Assembly (NCBI GenBank): GCA_024228395.1
Contig: JAAETM010000231.1
Location: 1 to 44,446 of the forward strand
DNA length: 44,446 nt
Direction of reading: 5' to 3'
DNA from: a bacterium
GTDB lineage: Bacteria; Planctomycetota; UBA1135; GCA-002686595
Shown here: piece after piece, positions 1 through 7,925 of the stretch
Numbering within the stretch: the first letter of the stretch is position 1
Layout: each line of letters opens with the position of its first letter
Notes under the pieces: generated by a model
Databases searched by the model: none
What the model saw: only the letters and a program-made list of their open reading frames with translations
What the model was told of the DNA's origin: nothing
Made by a program: the position numbers and the translations under genes

Positions 1-1296
1 CTTCTGGCGGAATACGTGGCGCTCACCCAGTAGATCCTTGAAGAATATCTGTGGGCCCCCGATGGCTCCAGGCACCACCTGTGGATTTTCGTTGTCCCGG
101 GGATTCCCATGCACCTGCATTTTCGCGCCATCCTCACCTTGGATCTCGTAACCGGTTAGGTGCCAATCACGGCCGTCGGAGGAGTCCTGAGTGTTGTCTC
201 CGAGCATCACGTAATGACCCTCGGGGATGTTCCACTGGTTGTACTTTTGGTCGGACGTGTAATAGATGTCACGCCAGATTTGAATGCCGCGGAACTCTGC
301 GCCGCCACCGGTGCTGCGCAGGTTGATGCCGGTGTTGGTCAAGTCCACTTGAAGGACCGTTTCCACATCGGCTTCGATGATCACATCGCCGTCGATCATC
401 AAACGTACCTGATCGTCGATGTTTTGCACTTGGATGGTGCTGCACGAACCGGCTTCGAGGGTGAACATCTCCTCGCTCAGGACGGGACCGACCTCGTCGG
501 ACCCAATAAGCCCGCTGATGGTCAAAGTGGCCGGTCCGGGGGCAGAGTTGGCCGGACCAGGAATGCTGAAGCGATAGCGGCGGATACCTTCGCGAAACTC
601 GAATTCCACACTGCGACACTTGGCATCGGGACACACTTCCGTTTGCAGGCGCAGATCTCCCACGTCGTTGATCGCCAGGCGCTTTTTGGTGCGCTCGATC
701 AGCGGGCCGATGTCGCCCGGGTAGCCATCCCCGTAGCGGTCTTTGACTGTGGACCGGGTGCGGGGGAAGCTCGCTTGGCCCTCGGCTGTCGCTATCAGAT
801 CATCGCCCTGGAGTTTCCAACCCTTTGCGGGCAAGTGCCATTGACCCGTTGAGTTGAGCTTCTTGAGCATCGACTCCAAGAGGTGGTCGGAACGGCGAGG
901 AATCGCCCACTCCCCATCGGGTTGCCGCACCATGACGTCGCCGCAGTGCACCTGCATCTCCTCGCCCGGCATACCCCAGAGGCGCTTGATGAAGTTCTTG
1001 CTTTTGTCGAGCGGGTACTTGAAGACGACCACTTCCCAGCGCTCGGGGTCGCGCACGTGGTAGGAGAGTTTGTCCACCAGCACGCGGTCGAAGACATCCG
1101 ACTTGTGTTGTCCGCTATCCCAACCCATCAACGTGGGCTGCATGGACCCGGTGGGGATTTTGTAGGCCTCGAGGATAAAGTACTTGAACAACACGATGAT
1201 CACGATCGAGATCGTGATGGCTTCGATGTTGTCCCGCCACGGGTGGGCTGACTTCTCCTTGTCCTTCTCCTTGTCCTTGTCCTTCTTCTTGCTCAT
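1..1296 (-). CDS. lepB: Signal peptidase I (LepB) with large insert, partial
   Basis: This enzyme cleaves signal peptides from proteins exported through the inner membrane. A very charged Lys/Asp/Glu N-terminus (residues 1-17) precedes one membrane segment (about 25-42). The box with the nucleophile, GSMQPTL, follows with Ser51, and the general base is Lys104 in IKRLWGMPGE. The late conserved box GDNTQDSSDGR lies at about 366-376. The family is usually 200-320 residues, but here at least 432 codons are in the window. The extra ~200 residues between the Lys box and the GDN box look beta-rich and lectin-like and end in a W-R-D-I-Y-Y-T stretch, as I recall from planctomycete LepB. The 3' end is cut by the window edge. 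The ATG at 1296 lies 8 bases after the lepA stop, so lepA-lepB is probably one transcript, as in many bacteria. Confidence 0.9.
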   Translation of the reverse strand, partial: MSKKKDKDKEKDKEKSAHPWRDNIEAITISIVIIVLFKYFILEAYKIPTGSMQPTLMGWDSGQHKSDVFDRVLVDKLSYHVRDPERWEVVVFKYPLDKSKNFIKRLWGMPGEEMQVHCGDVMVRQPDGEWAIPRRSDHLLESMLKKLNSTGQWHLPAKGWKLQGDDLIATAEGQASFPRTRSTVKDRYGDGYPGDIGPLIERTKKRLAINDVGDLRLQTEVCPDAKCRSVEFEFREGIRRYRFSIPGPANSAPGPATLTISGLIGSDEVGPVLSEEMFTLEAGSCSTIQVQNIDDQVRLMIDGDVIIEADVETVLQVDLTNTGINLRSTGGGAEFRGIQIWRDIYYTSDQKYNQWNIPEGHYVMLGDNTQDSSDGRDWHLTGYEIQGEDGAKMQVHGNPRDNENPQVVPGAIGGPQIFFKDLLGERHVFRQK

Positions 1297-1304
1297 GGGT
1301 GCCG

Positions 1305-3110
1305 TTACTTGTCGTCGCCGCCGAGTACTGCCAGGAATGCTTTTTGGGGAATGTCCACGTTGCCGACCTGGCGCATGCGGCGCTTGCCCGCTTTCTGCTT
1401 TTCGAGCAGCTTGCGCTTACGGCTGATGTCGCCGCCATAACACTTGGCGGTCACGTCCTTGCGCAGGGCGGCGATGTTCTCGCGCGCCAAAATCTTCGAT
1501 CCGATGGCGGCTTGCAAGCGCACTTCGAACATGTGCCGGGGGATTTCCTTACGCAGTTTTTTGATGACGGCGCGGCCACGCATGTCGGCGCGGCTGATGT
1601 GCACGATGGAGGACAGGGCGTCCACTTCATCGCCGTTCACCAGGATGCTGAGCTTGACGAGTTTGTCGGCTTTGTAGCCGGTGACGTCGTAGTTGAGCGT
1701 GCCGAAACCGCGCGTGGAGGACTTCAACTTGTCGTAGAAGTCGTACATGATCTCCGCCAGCGGGATGTCATAGATCAACTGTACGCGGCTTTGCGACAGG
1801 TGCTCTTGGCGGATGAAGATGCCCCGGTGGTCGGTGGAGATCTGCATGACCGGACCGATGTATTCGGTGGGCATCAGCATGGAGACGCGGGCGATGGGCT
1901 CGCGCAGTTCTTCGAACTTGTCCGGGTTGGGCAGGGCGCCGGGGGAGTGTACCAGGCTTTCGGTGCCATCGTGGTTGAGCAATTCGTAGGTCACCGAGGG
2001 CGCCGTCTGGATCATGTCCATATCGAACTCGCGCTCGAGGCGCTGTTCGATGATCTCCATGTGCAATAGGCCCAGGAAACCGCAGCGATAGCCGAAACCG
2101 AGAGCGTCGGAGGTGACCGCGTCGAAGGTCAAGGACGAGTCGGTCAGGGACAAGGACTCCAATGCGTCGCGCATGCCTTCGTAGTCCCCGGGGCTGGTGG
2201 GGTAGAAGTCCGCGAACACCATATGCTGGGGTTCCTTGTAGCCGGGCAGAACTTCGCCGCCCGCATTGCTGGCCATGGTCATCGTGTCGCCCACGCGCAC
2301 GTCACCCAGGGTCTTGATGTTCGAGATGAAGTAACCCACTTCGCCCACGCCCAATGTGTCGCAGGGCGTCAACTTCGGCATGAACCGACCGATCTCGAGC
2401 GCGTCGAAGGAGACGTTGGTCTTGGCGCTCATGAAGCGCACCTTGTCCTTCTTGTTCAAGCTACCGTCCACGATTCGCACGTAGACGATGACGCCGCGAT
2501 AGTCGTCGTAGACGGCGTCGAAGACCAGGGCGCGCAGGGGGGCGGATGCGTCGCCGGTGGGCGGCGGGATCTCCTCTACGATTTGGTCGAGCACCTCTTT
2601 CACACCCTTGCCGGTCTTGGCGGAAACGTGCAGGGCGTCGGTGGCCTCGATCGCGAAACTGGTTTCAATTTCTTCGGCGACCTCGTCGGGGCGCGAATGG
2701 GCTAGATCGACCTTGTTGAGCACGGGCACAATCGTCAGATCCGCTTCGATGGCCAGGTAGGCGTTGGCCACGGTTTGCGCTTCCACTCCCTGGGCGGCGT
2801 CGACCAACAGAATGGCACCCTCGCAGGCTTGCATCGATTTCTCGACCTCGTAGTTGAAGTCCACGTGGCCGGGCGTGTCGATCAGATTCAGCTCGTAATC
2901 GTGACCCTCGTATTGGTGGTGCACGGTGACCGAGCGCGCCTTGATCGTGATGCCGCGCTCGCGCTCCAGCTCCATGTCGTCCAGGAGTTGGGCCTGCATG
3001 TCACGTTTCTTGACGGTGCCGGTGATCTCTAGCATGCGATCGGCCAGGGTAGATTTCCCGTGGTCGATGTGGGCGATGATGGAGAAGTTGCGGATGTACT
3101 TGGGTTCCAC
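1305..3110 (-). CDS. lepA: Elongation factor 4 (LepA)
   Basis: LepA is a ribosome-bound translational GTPase related to EF-G that acts during initiation and back-translocation. The G1 motif AHIDHGKS is at residues 13-20, the G3 motif DTPGHVDF at about 79-86 and NKVDL at about 133. EF-G-like domains follow, and the C-terminus is the LepA-specific Lys/Arg-rich tail with KRKLLEKQKAGKRRMRQ. The 601-residue length is normal for the family. The start codon is GTG, chosen because the N-terminus then matches the family pattern of a short lead before IRNFSIIAHIDHG. It sits between rdgB (56 bases upstream) and lepB (8 bases downstream) in a same-strand run. Confidence 0.97.
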   Translation of the reverse strand: MEPKYIRNFSIIAHIDHGKSTLADRMLEITGTVKKRDMQAQLLDDMELERERGITIKARSVTVHHQYEGHDYELNLIDTPGHVDFNYEVEKSMQACEGAILLVDAAQGVEAQTVANAYLAIEADLTIVPVLNKVDLAHSRPDEVAEEIETSFAIEATDALHVSAKTGKGVKEVLDQIVEEIPPPTGDASAPLRALVFDAVYDDYRGVIVYVRIVDGSLNKKDKVRFMSAKTNVSFDALEIGRFMPKLTPCDTLGVGEVGYFISNIKTLGDVRVGDTMTMASNAGGEVLPGYKEPQHMVFADFYPTSPGDYEGMRDALESLSLTDSSLTFDAVTSDALGFGYRCGFLGLLHMEIIEQRLEREFDMDMIQTAPSVTYELLNHDGTESLVHSPGALPNPDKFEELREPIARVSMLMPTEYIGPVMQISTDHRGIFIRQEHLSQSRVQLIYDIPLAEIMYDFYDKLKSSTRGFGTLNYDVTGYKADKLVKLSILVNGDEVDALSSIVHISRADMRGRAVIKKLRKEIPRHMFEVRLQAAIGSKILARENIAALRKDVTAKCYGGDISRKRKLLEKQKAGKRRMRQVGNVDIPQKAFLAVLGGDDK

Positions 3111-3166
3111 GGTGGCTTGGAGTGGTCAGCTTGGGGCACGGCGCTATCGAAAGCGCGGGCCGGGGT

Positions 3167-3799
3167 TCAACGTTCGGTAATGGGGGGGATTCCCAGGTGC
3201 AGGGGGATGAGCTCCGCTAGTTGGCGTAGGGCTCGACCCCTGTGACTGATGGAGCCTTTTTCTGGGGCGGTAAGCTCGGCCATGCAACGCCCTTGGAAGG
3301 CATTCTCTGGCTCGTGCACCCGGAAGAGGGGATCGTATCCGAAACCGCCCTGGCCCCGGGGCTCATTTAAGATTCGTCCGTGCACTTCTCCCCGGGTGGT
3401 GCACAGAATCTGACCGGCGGGATCGGAAAGGGCCAGGCAGCACACAAAGTGCGCGCCGCGGGCCTCGTCCGGGGTGCCGGCGAGCTTCTCGATCAGTTTT
3501 TGGTTGTTGGCAGCATCGTCCCCGTGCCGGCTGGCAAAACGGGCGGAATGCACGCCCGGGGCGCCATCCAGAGCGTCGACCGCCAGGCCGGAATCGTCCG
3601 CCAGGCAGTACCGGCCGCTGGCCAGCGCGCCGCCCACGGCCTTCTTCTGAGCGTTGCCCTCGAAGGTGTCCTGGTCTTCGTCCACCTCGGGCAGGCCGCC
3701 CACATCGGCGGGTGTGAGCACCTGGATTCCCAGGGGGGCGAGCATTTGGAGCAGCTCTAGAGCTTTCTTCGGGTTGCCCGACGCCAGCAGCAATTCCAT
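3167..3799 (-). CDS. rdgB: Non-canonical purine NTP pyrophosphatase (RdgB/HAM1)
   Basis: This protein hydrolyses dITP, ITP and XTP to the monophosphates and keeps deaminated purines out of nucleic acids. The N-terminal substrate motif SGNPKK is at residues 7-12, with DDSGLAVDAL at about 68-77, GQGGFGYDPLF in the middle, and the C-terminal EKGSISHRGRAL nucleobase-binding motif. The length of 210 residues is typical. The ATG start lies 4 bases after the rph stop, so rph and rdgB are almost certainly co-transcribed, a very common pairing in bacteria. Nothing in it looks degraded. Confidence 0.96.
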   Translation of the reverse strand: MELLLASGNPKKALELLQMLAPLGIQVLTPADVGGLPEVDEDQDTFEGNAQKKAVGGALASGRYCLADDSGLAVDALDGAPGVHSARFASRHGDDAANNQKLIEKLAGTPDEARGAHFVCCLALSDPAGQILCTTRGEVHGRILNEPRGQGGFGYDPLFRVHEPENAFQGRCMAELTAPEKGSISHRGRALRQLAELIPLHLGIPPITER

Positions 3800-3803
3800 G
3801 GGC

Positions 3804-4523
3804 TCAGCTGGGGTTGAGGATCTCGTTCTGCAAGCCGAAGATGTGCTGGATGGCGCTTTCGCCCTGTTCCAGCATGGTGTCGAGTTGCTCGCGTTTGAAG
3901 GGGGCGCCTTCCGCGGAGCCTTGCACTTCGATGAACTCTCCCGAGCCGGTCATGACCAGATTCATGTCGGTGTCGGCTTGGCTGTCCTCTTTGTAATCCA
4001 GGTCCACCATGCAGGCTTGGTCGACGACGCCCACGGAAACCGCAGCCAGTTGGTCCTTGAGGGGCCAGTTACGCAACCAGCGCTTTTCGTCCATCCAAGA
4101 AAGGGCGTCGTGAAGCGCGACATAAGCGCCGCTGATGGCCGCAGTGCGCGTGCCGCCGTCGGCTTCTATCACGTCGCAATCGATCCAGATCGTGCGTTCG
4201 GTCATCTGCTTGAAGTCGATCACTGCGCGTAGGGAGCGCCCAATCAAGCGCTGAATCTCAACCGACCGGCCATCCACCTTGCCGGAGCGATCGCGGGATT
4301 TGCGATCGTCGGTGGAGCTGGGCAGCATGGAGTATTCGGCCGTCAACCAGCCCCGGCCCTTGCCGCGCAGGAAGTGGGGGACCTTGTCGGTCACCATGGC
4401 CGTGCAAAGCACGCGTGTACCGCCAAAGGACGCTAGCACGGAACCTTGGGCCTTGCGCGTGAAGCCCCGAATGAACTCGATGTCTCGGGTTTGGTGGTTT
4501 TCTCTGCCGTCCGTTCTTTGCAT
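3804..4523 (-). CDS. rph: Ribonuclease PH
   Basis: RNase PH is a phosphorolytic 3'-5' exoribonuclease that trims the 3' ends of tRNA precursors. The whole 239-residue family fold is present: an N-terminal block with FTRKAQGSVLASFGGTRVLC, then GWLTAEYSMLP, the RNA-binding R-rich GRSVEIQRLIGRSLRAV, the active-site region DCDVIEADGGTRTAAI and the late DMNLVMTGSGEFIEVQGSAEG phosphate-site motif. It lies upstream of rdgB in the same run. The 90 bases separating it from birA contain a short GGAGC/GCTCC hairpin without a clear T-run. Confidence 0.97.
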   Translation of the reverse strand: MQRTDGRENHQTRDIEFIRGFTRKAQGSVLASFGGTRVLCTAMVTDKVPHFLRGKGRGWLTAEYSMLPSSTDDRKSRDRSGKVDGRSVEIQRLIGRSLRAVIDFKQMTERTIWIDCDVIEADGGTRTAAISGAYVALHDALSWMDEKRWLRNWPLKDQLAAVSVGVVDQACMVDLDYKEDSQADTDMNLVMTGSGEFIEVQGSAEGAPFKREQLDTMLEQGESAIQHIFGLQNEILNPS

Positions 4524-4613
4524 GGGATTGGTTTTTCAGGGAGCCAGGAAGCTCCGGCTCGTCTGAGGCCGTTTCAGGCGTGCGGAAGTGTACGAAGATC
4601 GCATCCCAGGTTG

Positions 4614-5432
4614 CTAGTCGGGAGGTCCGTTTGAAACCGACCGGATATGCTCCAGGGGGATCCAACGCTTGCGTCCCCCGATGGTGGAAATTTTCAAGCC
4701 CCGGTCAAAGTCCAGACCCGAAATTCGGCCGCTGATGGTCTCAGCGGCGACCTGTACATGGACCTGGGACGGGCCGAATTCCAGGGCCGCCAGGAAGTCG
4801 CAGGCCAGGGCGCGGGGGGCCATGCGGGCTTGGTTCAGGCGCCTGCCGAGGCTTGCAAAGAGTGCGTTTTGAGCTTCGGCCTGGCCAACGTCCAGGCCCA
4901 GTTGGGCCAAGCTGACCACCGGGCGTTCCGCGCTAAGCTCTTCGGGGAAGCTCGTCTGTCCCACGTTGACCCCGATTCCAAGCACATAAACCGGGTCCTG
5001 GGCGCTCCAGGCCCGGCTTTCTACCAGGACGCCAGCCAGTTTGCCGTCTCCCACGAGCAGGTCGTTGGGCCATTTCAGTCGAGAGTGCTCTAGCCCCAGG
5101 TGAGTCGAGGCGTCTCGAGTGGCTAGTCCCGCTGTTATGGTGATCAAGGGGCCCGGCCAAGGCATTGCTGGTTGCAATACGAAGCTCGCGTACAGGCCTA
5201 GACCGGGTTCGGAGCACCACCGGCTACCTCTCCGGCCACGCCCCAGGGTCTGTTCGGTGGCCACGAAAGCATCGCCGTCCTGTGCCTTGCCCTGTTCTAA
5301 GGCGCGAAATGCCGCCTCATTGGTGGAATCCACTTGGTCGAAGCGGAAGATCCTCTTCACCCAGTTCTCGGACCCCGGCGGGGTCGATTTTGGGCAAAAG
5401 GACTCGGGGGCGGGGGTCAGCTGGGGCGGCAT
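4614..5432 (-). CDS. birA: Biotin--[acetyl-CoA-carboxylase] ligase, class I (no DNA-binding domain)
   Basis: This enzyme activates biotin with ATP and attaches it to biotin-dependent carboxylases. Visible motifs are VDSTNEAA at residues 34-41, the biotinyl-AMP loop GRGRRGSRW at 64-72, KWPND at 120-124, KLAGVLVES at 131-139 and VLGIGVNV at about 150-157. The first ~28 residues do not form a helix-turn-helix, so this is a monofunctional ligase rather than the repressor type of E. coli. Its 272 residues include a small C-terminal SH3-like domain. It is the first gene of the minus-strand run, and the 118 bases to the divergent gene at 5551 presumably hold promoters for both sides. Confidence 0.93.
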   Translation of the reverse strand: MPPQLTPAPESFCPKSTPPGSENWVKRIFRFDQVDSTNEAAFRALEQGKAQDGDAFVATEQTLGRGRRGSRWCSEPGLGLYASFVLQPAMPWPGPLITITAGLATRDASTHLGLEHSRLKWPNDLLVGDGKLAGVLVESRAWSAQDPVYVLGIGVNVGQTSFPEELSAERPVVSLAQLGLDVGQAEAQNALFASLGRRLNQARMAPRALACDFLAALEFGPSQVHVQVAAETISGRISGLDFDRGLKISTIGGRKRWIPLEHIRSVSNGPPD

Positions 5433-5550
5433 GGCCCAAGGGTAACGCTTGCGCGGCCTCCAATCTCAAGTTGAGTTAGGAAGTTTTTTTATAGATCGAC
5501 CAAACGGGTGGCCGAATAGGGGCAGCTAAGGGCGTTGGCCCGAACCCACC

Positions 5551-6075
5551 ATGGTCCACCGGAGTTATATCTCGCTGCTGGTGGCCGCCTTGTTTGGTTT
5601 CGCTTCATGTGGAACCACCGAGTTGGCCGCTGCCAAGCACAAAGAATTTGTCCCAACCACCGTCCTTCTGGCGGTGTCGTCGGTTGAGGTGTTGTCGTCC
5701 TCGGACAAAGATCTGGAGGTTACGGCAGAGCCTGTCCAGGATGGGTTGGTGGAGGGCATCGTCCACTGGGGGGGCGAGCGCAAGGATGTGGACCTGACCA
5801 CGCCAAATTTTCTGTCCAAGTCTGAGATTATCATCGATTTGGGAGTGGGGCAGGCCCCTTATGACGATGGATTCTTTGATTATGCAATGGATTTCAGTCC
5901 GCTGGTGGGATTTTCCGATGCACTGATGCAGCTCGAGTATCGCGCGCACATTCAGCCTGGGACTTCGGTGTTTGGTATCGCAGCCATCAACCGTGTTCAG
6001 GACGAAACCATAATCCGGGCCATGGGTCAAAATGACTGGGCCTGGGTCGCAATGGGTGTGCAGTTTTCCTGGTGA
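5551..6075 (+). CDS. Putative lipoprotein of unknown function
   Basis: I do not recognise this 174-residue protein. The N-terminus has a hydrophobic segment ending in FASCG, a lipobox with Cys at about residue 21, so it is probably lipid-anchored in the envelope. The rest is soluble and beta-prone, with alternating hydrophobic stretches towards the C-terminus (an IIIDLGVG segment, then AWVAMGVQFSW). The end resembles an outer-membrane beta-barrel strand, but the protein is short for a barrel. It starts the plus-strand cluster and its stop is 17 bases before the first PilZ gene, which suggests co-transcription and a possible envelope role linked to c-di-GMP signalling (inference). Confidence 0.75.
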   Translation: MVHRSYISLLVAALFGFASCGTTELAAAKHKEFVPTTVLLAVSSVEVLSSSDKDLEVTAEPVQDGLVEGIVHWGGERKDVDLTTPNFLSKSEIIIDLGVGQAPYDDGFFDYAMDFSPLVGFSDALMQLEYRAHIQPGTSVFGIAAINRVQDETIIRAMGQNDWAWVAMGVQFSW

Positions 6076-6092
6076 GCCACGCCTGATTCCCC

Positions 6093-6851
6093 ATGTCTCA
6101 CATCAGCAAACAGACCTCCCAAAAGCACTACCGCGTTCGCACCGGTAGTGATGAGGTGGAGATGTTGATGGAGATCAACGGCCAGAGCCTACCCACGAAG
6201 CTCACCGGTTTGAGCATGGATGGAGTTGGCTTTTTTCTGTCCAAAGACAATGCGTTGGTCATGGATGTGGGCGACACTGTACGCTTGAATTTTTATGACA
6301 TGCTCAGTGGGTTGAAGGTGCACGTTGTGGGGGTTGTCAAGGAATGGACCGAGGAGCAGAATACCCATCTGGTGGACGTGGAATTCAGCAATCAGGCCTC
6401 CCTAGCCGAACAGCTCGGCGAAAGCGAAACTTGGCGCTATTTCAACCGTAGACAGAACTTTCGCATACATCCGCGCATGAGCCATTTTCGCAGATGCACG
6501 GTGGTTCTGCAATGGAGAGGCCACGAAGCGTCGCACGTGCTGCACGACATTTCCGCCGGCGGTTTGTCGATCCGTTTGGCCAGCAAGGATCGCTTGCAGG
6601 TTCCCCGTGATAAGCCCGTTAAGGCCTTCTTGGAATTGCCCCAGTCGCGTGAGATCTTGGAGTTCACGTTGCAAATGGTCCACGAGACCCAGGCGGGCAG
6701 TCACCGTCGGGTTGGGTTCGCCCTCGATCCCGTGCGAACACCCTTCGTTGCCCAGGTCGAAGACCAACTTGTTGCTGCTGTCATGGAATGGCAGCGAACC
6801 GCGATTCAGGTGGCCTCCGATGCGGTTGCCCCAGATTCAGATCAGAACTGA
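6093..6851 (+). CDS. Double PilZ-domain protein (predicted c-di-GMP receptor)
   Basis: PilZ domains bind the second messenger c-di-GMP through an RxxxR motif and a following [D/N]xSxxG motif. The C-terminal module here has both: YFNRRQNFR (R120-R124) and HDISAGG (D152, S154, G157). The N-terminal half (residues 12-110) is a second PilZ-like beta-barrel with LSMDGVGF in the second-motif position and YRVR upstream, but a less regular arginine pair, as in YcgR-N-type domains. There is no signal peptide or membrane segment, so it is cytoplasmic. It has the same architecture and almost the same length (252 against 253) as the protein at 7926-8687. The partner it controls is unknown. Confidence 0.85.
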   Translation: MSHISKQTSQKHYRVRTGSDEVEMLMEINGQSLPTKLTGLSMDGVGFFLSKDNALVMDVGDTVRLNFYDMLSGLKVHVVGVVKEWTEEQNTHLVDVEFSNQASLAEQLGESETWRYFNRRQNFRIHPRMSHFRRCTVVLQWRGHEASHVLHDISAGGLSIRLASKDRLQVPRDKPVKAFLELPQSREILEFTLQMVHETQAGSHRRVGFALDPVRTPFVAQVEDQLVAAVMEWQRTAIQVASDAVAPDSDQN

Positions 6852-6931
6852 TACAAGGATCGAGCCACCTTATCCCAGTGCTCCAAACTCTAAGAGAAAC
6901 GCCTTCCCCCCTTCCCGCGCTTATACAAGCC

Positions 6932-7588
6932 ATGAGTTCAAAACAAAACGACATCCGAGAATTGCTTCAACCTTTCATCTATTCGCTGAAGGATCCTGGT
7001 GCGTTCACCAAGCAGTCCCTGTTCGGCGGACGGGAAGCGCTCAAGCAGGTGTTTGACTGCATGGGTTCGCCCAATAGGAAATCCCAAGCGCGGGCCTTTT
7101 GGTCGATTCAAGCCCTGATGGGTGGGTTGATTCGTAAGGGACATGTGGATCAGAACACGGCGCTGGCTGCGATTGGAGAATTGCTCGAATCCCTGGTGGA
7201 CTGGGTGGAGGCCACTCCGGGTGAGGAATTTGCCCTCAGCACGAAAGACACTCCCCAGGCCATGAAGTATCTGAAACTGACCCCCCCCCCGCCCTGTGGT
7301 GATGGGCCCCTTGCCAACGCTGAGACACCCCTTCACGCCACCATCGAGAATAGCCTAGGCCAGCTACTGATCCGTTCGGGAAAGCTCTCCACCGCACAGT
7401 TGAGTCGGGCACTCGACCTGCAGAGCCTCAATGGTAGGCGCCTAGGGGAGGTTCTGATCGCCATGGAGGCTGTGGGCATTCAAACCCTAGAGGAGGCCTT
7501 GACGCGTCAGAAGCTCCTAAGTGAGTGTCAGCCAACCCTACCGGCCGACGGAAGCAGGCTCCGCTTGCGTATGGACCCGCAGCCCTAA
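6932..7588 (+). CDS. Protein with C-terminal MshEN-like (T2SSE_N) domain
   Basis: I chose the ATG at 6932 rather than an upstream in-frame ATG at 6788, because the extra 48 residues would overlap the PilZ gene and are low-complexity. This gives 218 residues. Residues 1-115 are helical and unrecognised. Residues 138-196 show the two-part MshEN pattern: SLGQLLIRSGKLSTAQL...LDLQ followed by RRLGEVLI...LEEALTRQ. MshEN domains occur at the N-terminus of type II secretion/type IV pilus ATPases, and many bind c-di-GMP. The first half has Ser where the Arg of RLG is usual, so binding is uncertain. No ATPase domain follows: it is a stand-alone adaptor or receptor. A run of ten C at 7281-7290 encodes Pro117-Pro120. 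Confidence 0.75.
   Translation: MSSKQNDIRELLQPFIYSLKDPGAFTKQSLFGGREALKQVFDCMGSPNRKSQARAFWSIQALMGGLIRKGHVDQNTALAAIGELLESLVDWVEATPGEEFALSTKDTPQAMKYLKLTPPPPCGDGPLANAETPLHATIENSLGQLLIRSGKLSTAQLSRALDLQSLNGRRLGEVLIAMEAVGIQTLEEALTRQKLLSECQPTLPADGSRLRLRMDPQP
7281..7290. repeat. C10 homopolymer inside the MshEN-like gene
   Basis: Ten consecutive C residues lie within the coding region, between the unknown N-terminal part and the MshEN-like domain. Slippage by one base would shift the frame and remove the MshEN-like domain. Whether it varies in nature cannot be told from one sequence. Confidence 0.9.
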
Positions 7589-7599
7589 CTTTTGGGTCA

Positions 7600-7609
7600 C
7601 CCCCCCCCC
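7600..7609. repeat. C10 homopolymer in the intergenic region
   Basis: A second run of ten C lies 12 bases after the MshEN-like stop codon, in the 126-base gap before the small membrane peptide. A change of length here could alter spacing or RNA folding but not a reading frame. Confidence 0.9.
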
Positions 7610-7714
7610 TGACGGGCCCAAGGGAGGTCCTGCAGCGGGGTTGGGTCCTTTTCCCCTTCAATAGGGGTGAAACGGGGGTGGTAGCTTCGCTAGCATGGGC
7701 CGCGTAGGACCTCC

Positions 7715-7819
7715 ATGTCGATCCCCCTCGCAACACTGGCCATCTTGGTTTCCAAACTCTTGCCCATTCTCTTTGTGCTTGGCATTTTCTGGTTGTTGCG
7801 CAGGTCAGGTGGCACTTGA
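7715..7819 (+). CDS. Small membrane peptide (34 aa)
   Basis: An ATG preceded by AGGA at a good distance opens a 34-codon frame that ends at TGA 7817-7819. The peptide starts MSIPLATLAILVSKLL and continues with a strongly hydrophobic stretch to about residue 28, followed by RRSGGT. It would be a single-span inner-membrane peptide with a basic, cytoplasmic C-terminal end. It lies just upstream of the second PilZ gene and may be a membrane partner for it (inference). The alternative is that it is not translated; the overlapping upstream frame from 7695 has no protein-like composition here. Confidence 0.45.
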   Translation: MSIPLATLAILVSKLLPILFVLGIFWLLRRSGGT

Positions 7820-7925
7820 GGGTGACATTCCTAGGGCCGTTGGCCTCTCCTGGATTCAGGTCCAGGCCCCCGATAGAACCACTCCACGTGCCGCAAGTTG
7901 CAATGCCTTGCTGTCGAACTCGCCT

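Noticed and set aside
160..852. A 230-codon plus-strand frame in the first kilobase
   Set aside because: It is antisense to lepB, whose catalytic boxes are read cleanly on the minus strand across the same bases.
5465..5475. CTCAAGTTGAG palindrome and a TATAGA box in the birA/lipoprotein gap
   Set aside because: The palindrome is short, and the spacing between TTGAGT and TATAGA is only 13 bases, so neither an operator nor a promoter can be supported.
7695..7925. N-terminal extension of the second PilZ gene from an ATG at 7695
   Set aside because: The encoded residues are Pro/Ser/Cys-rich and unlike the paralogue, and overlap a better small frame.
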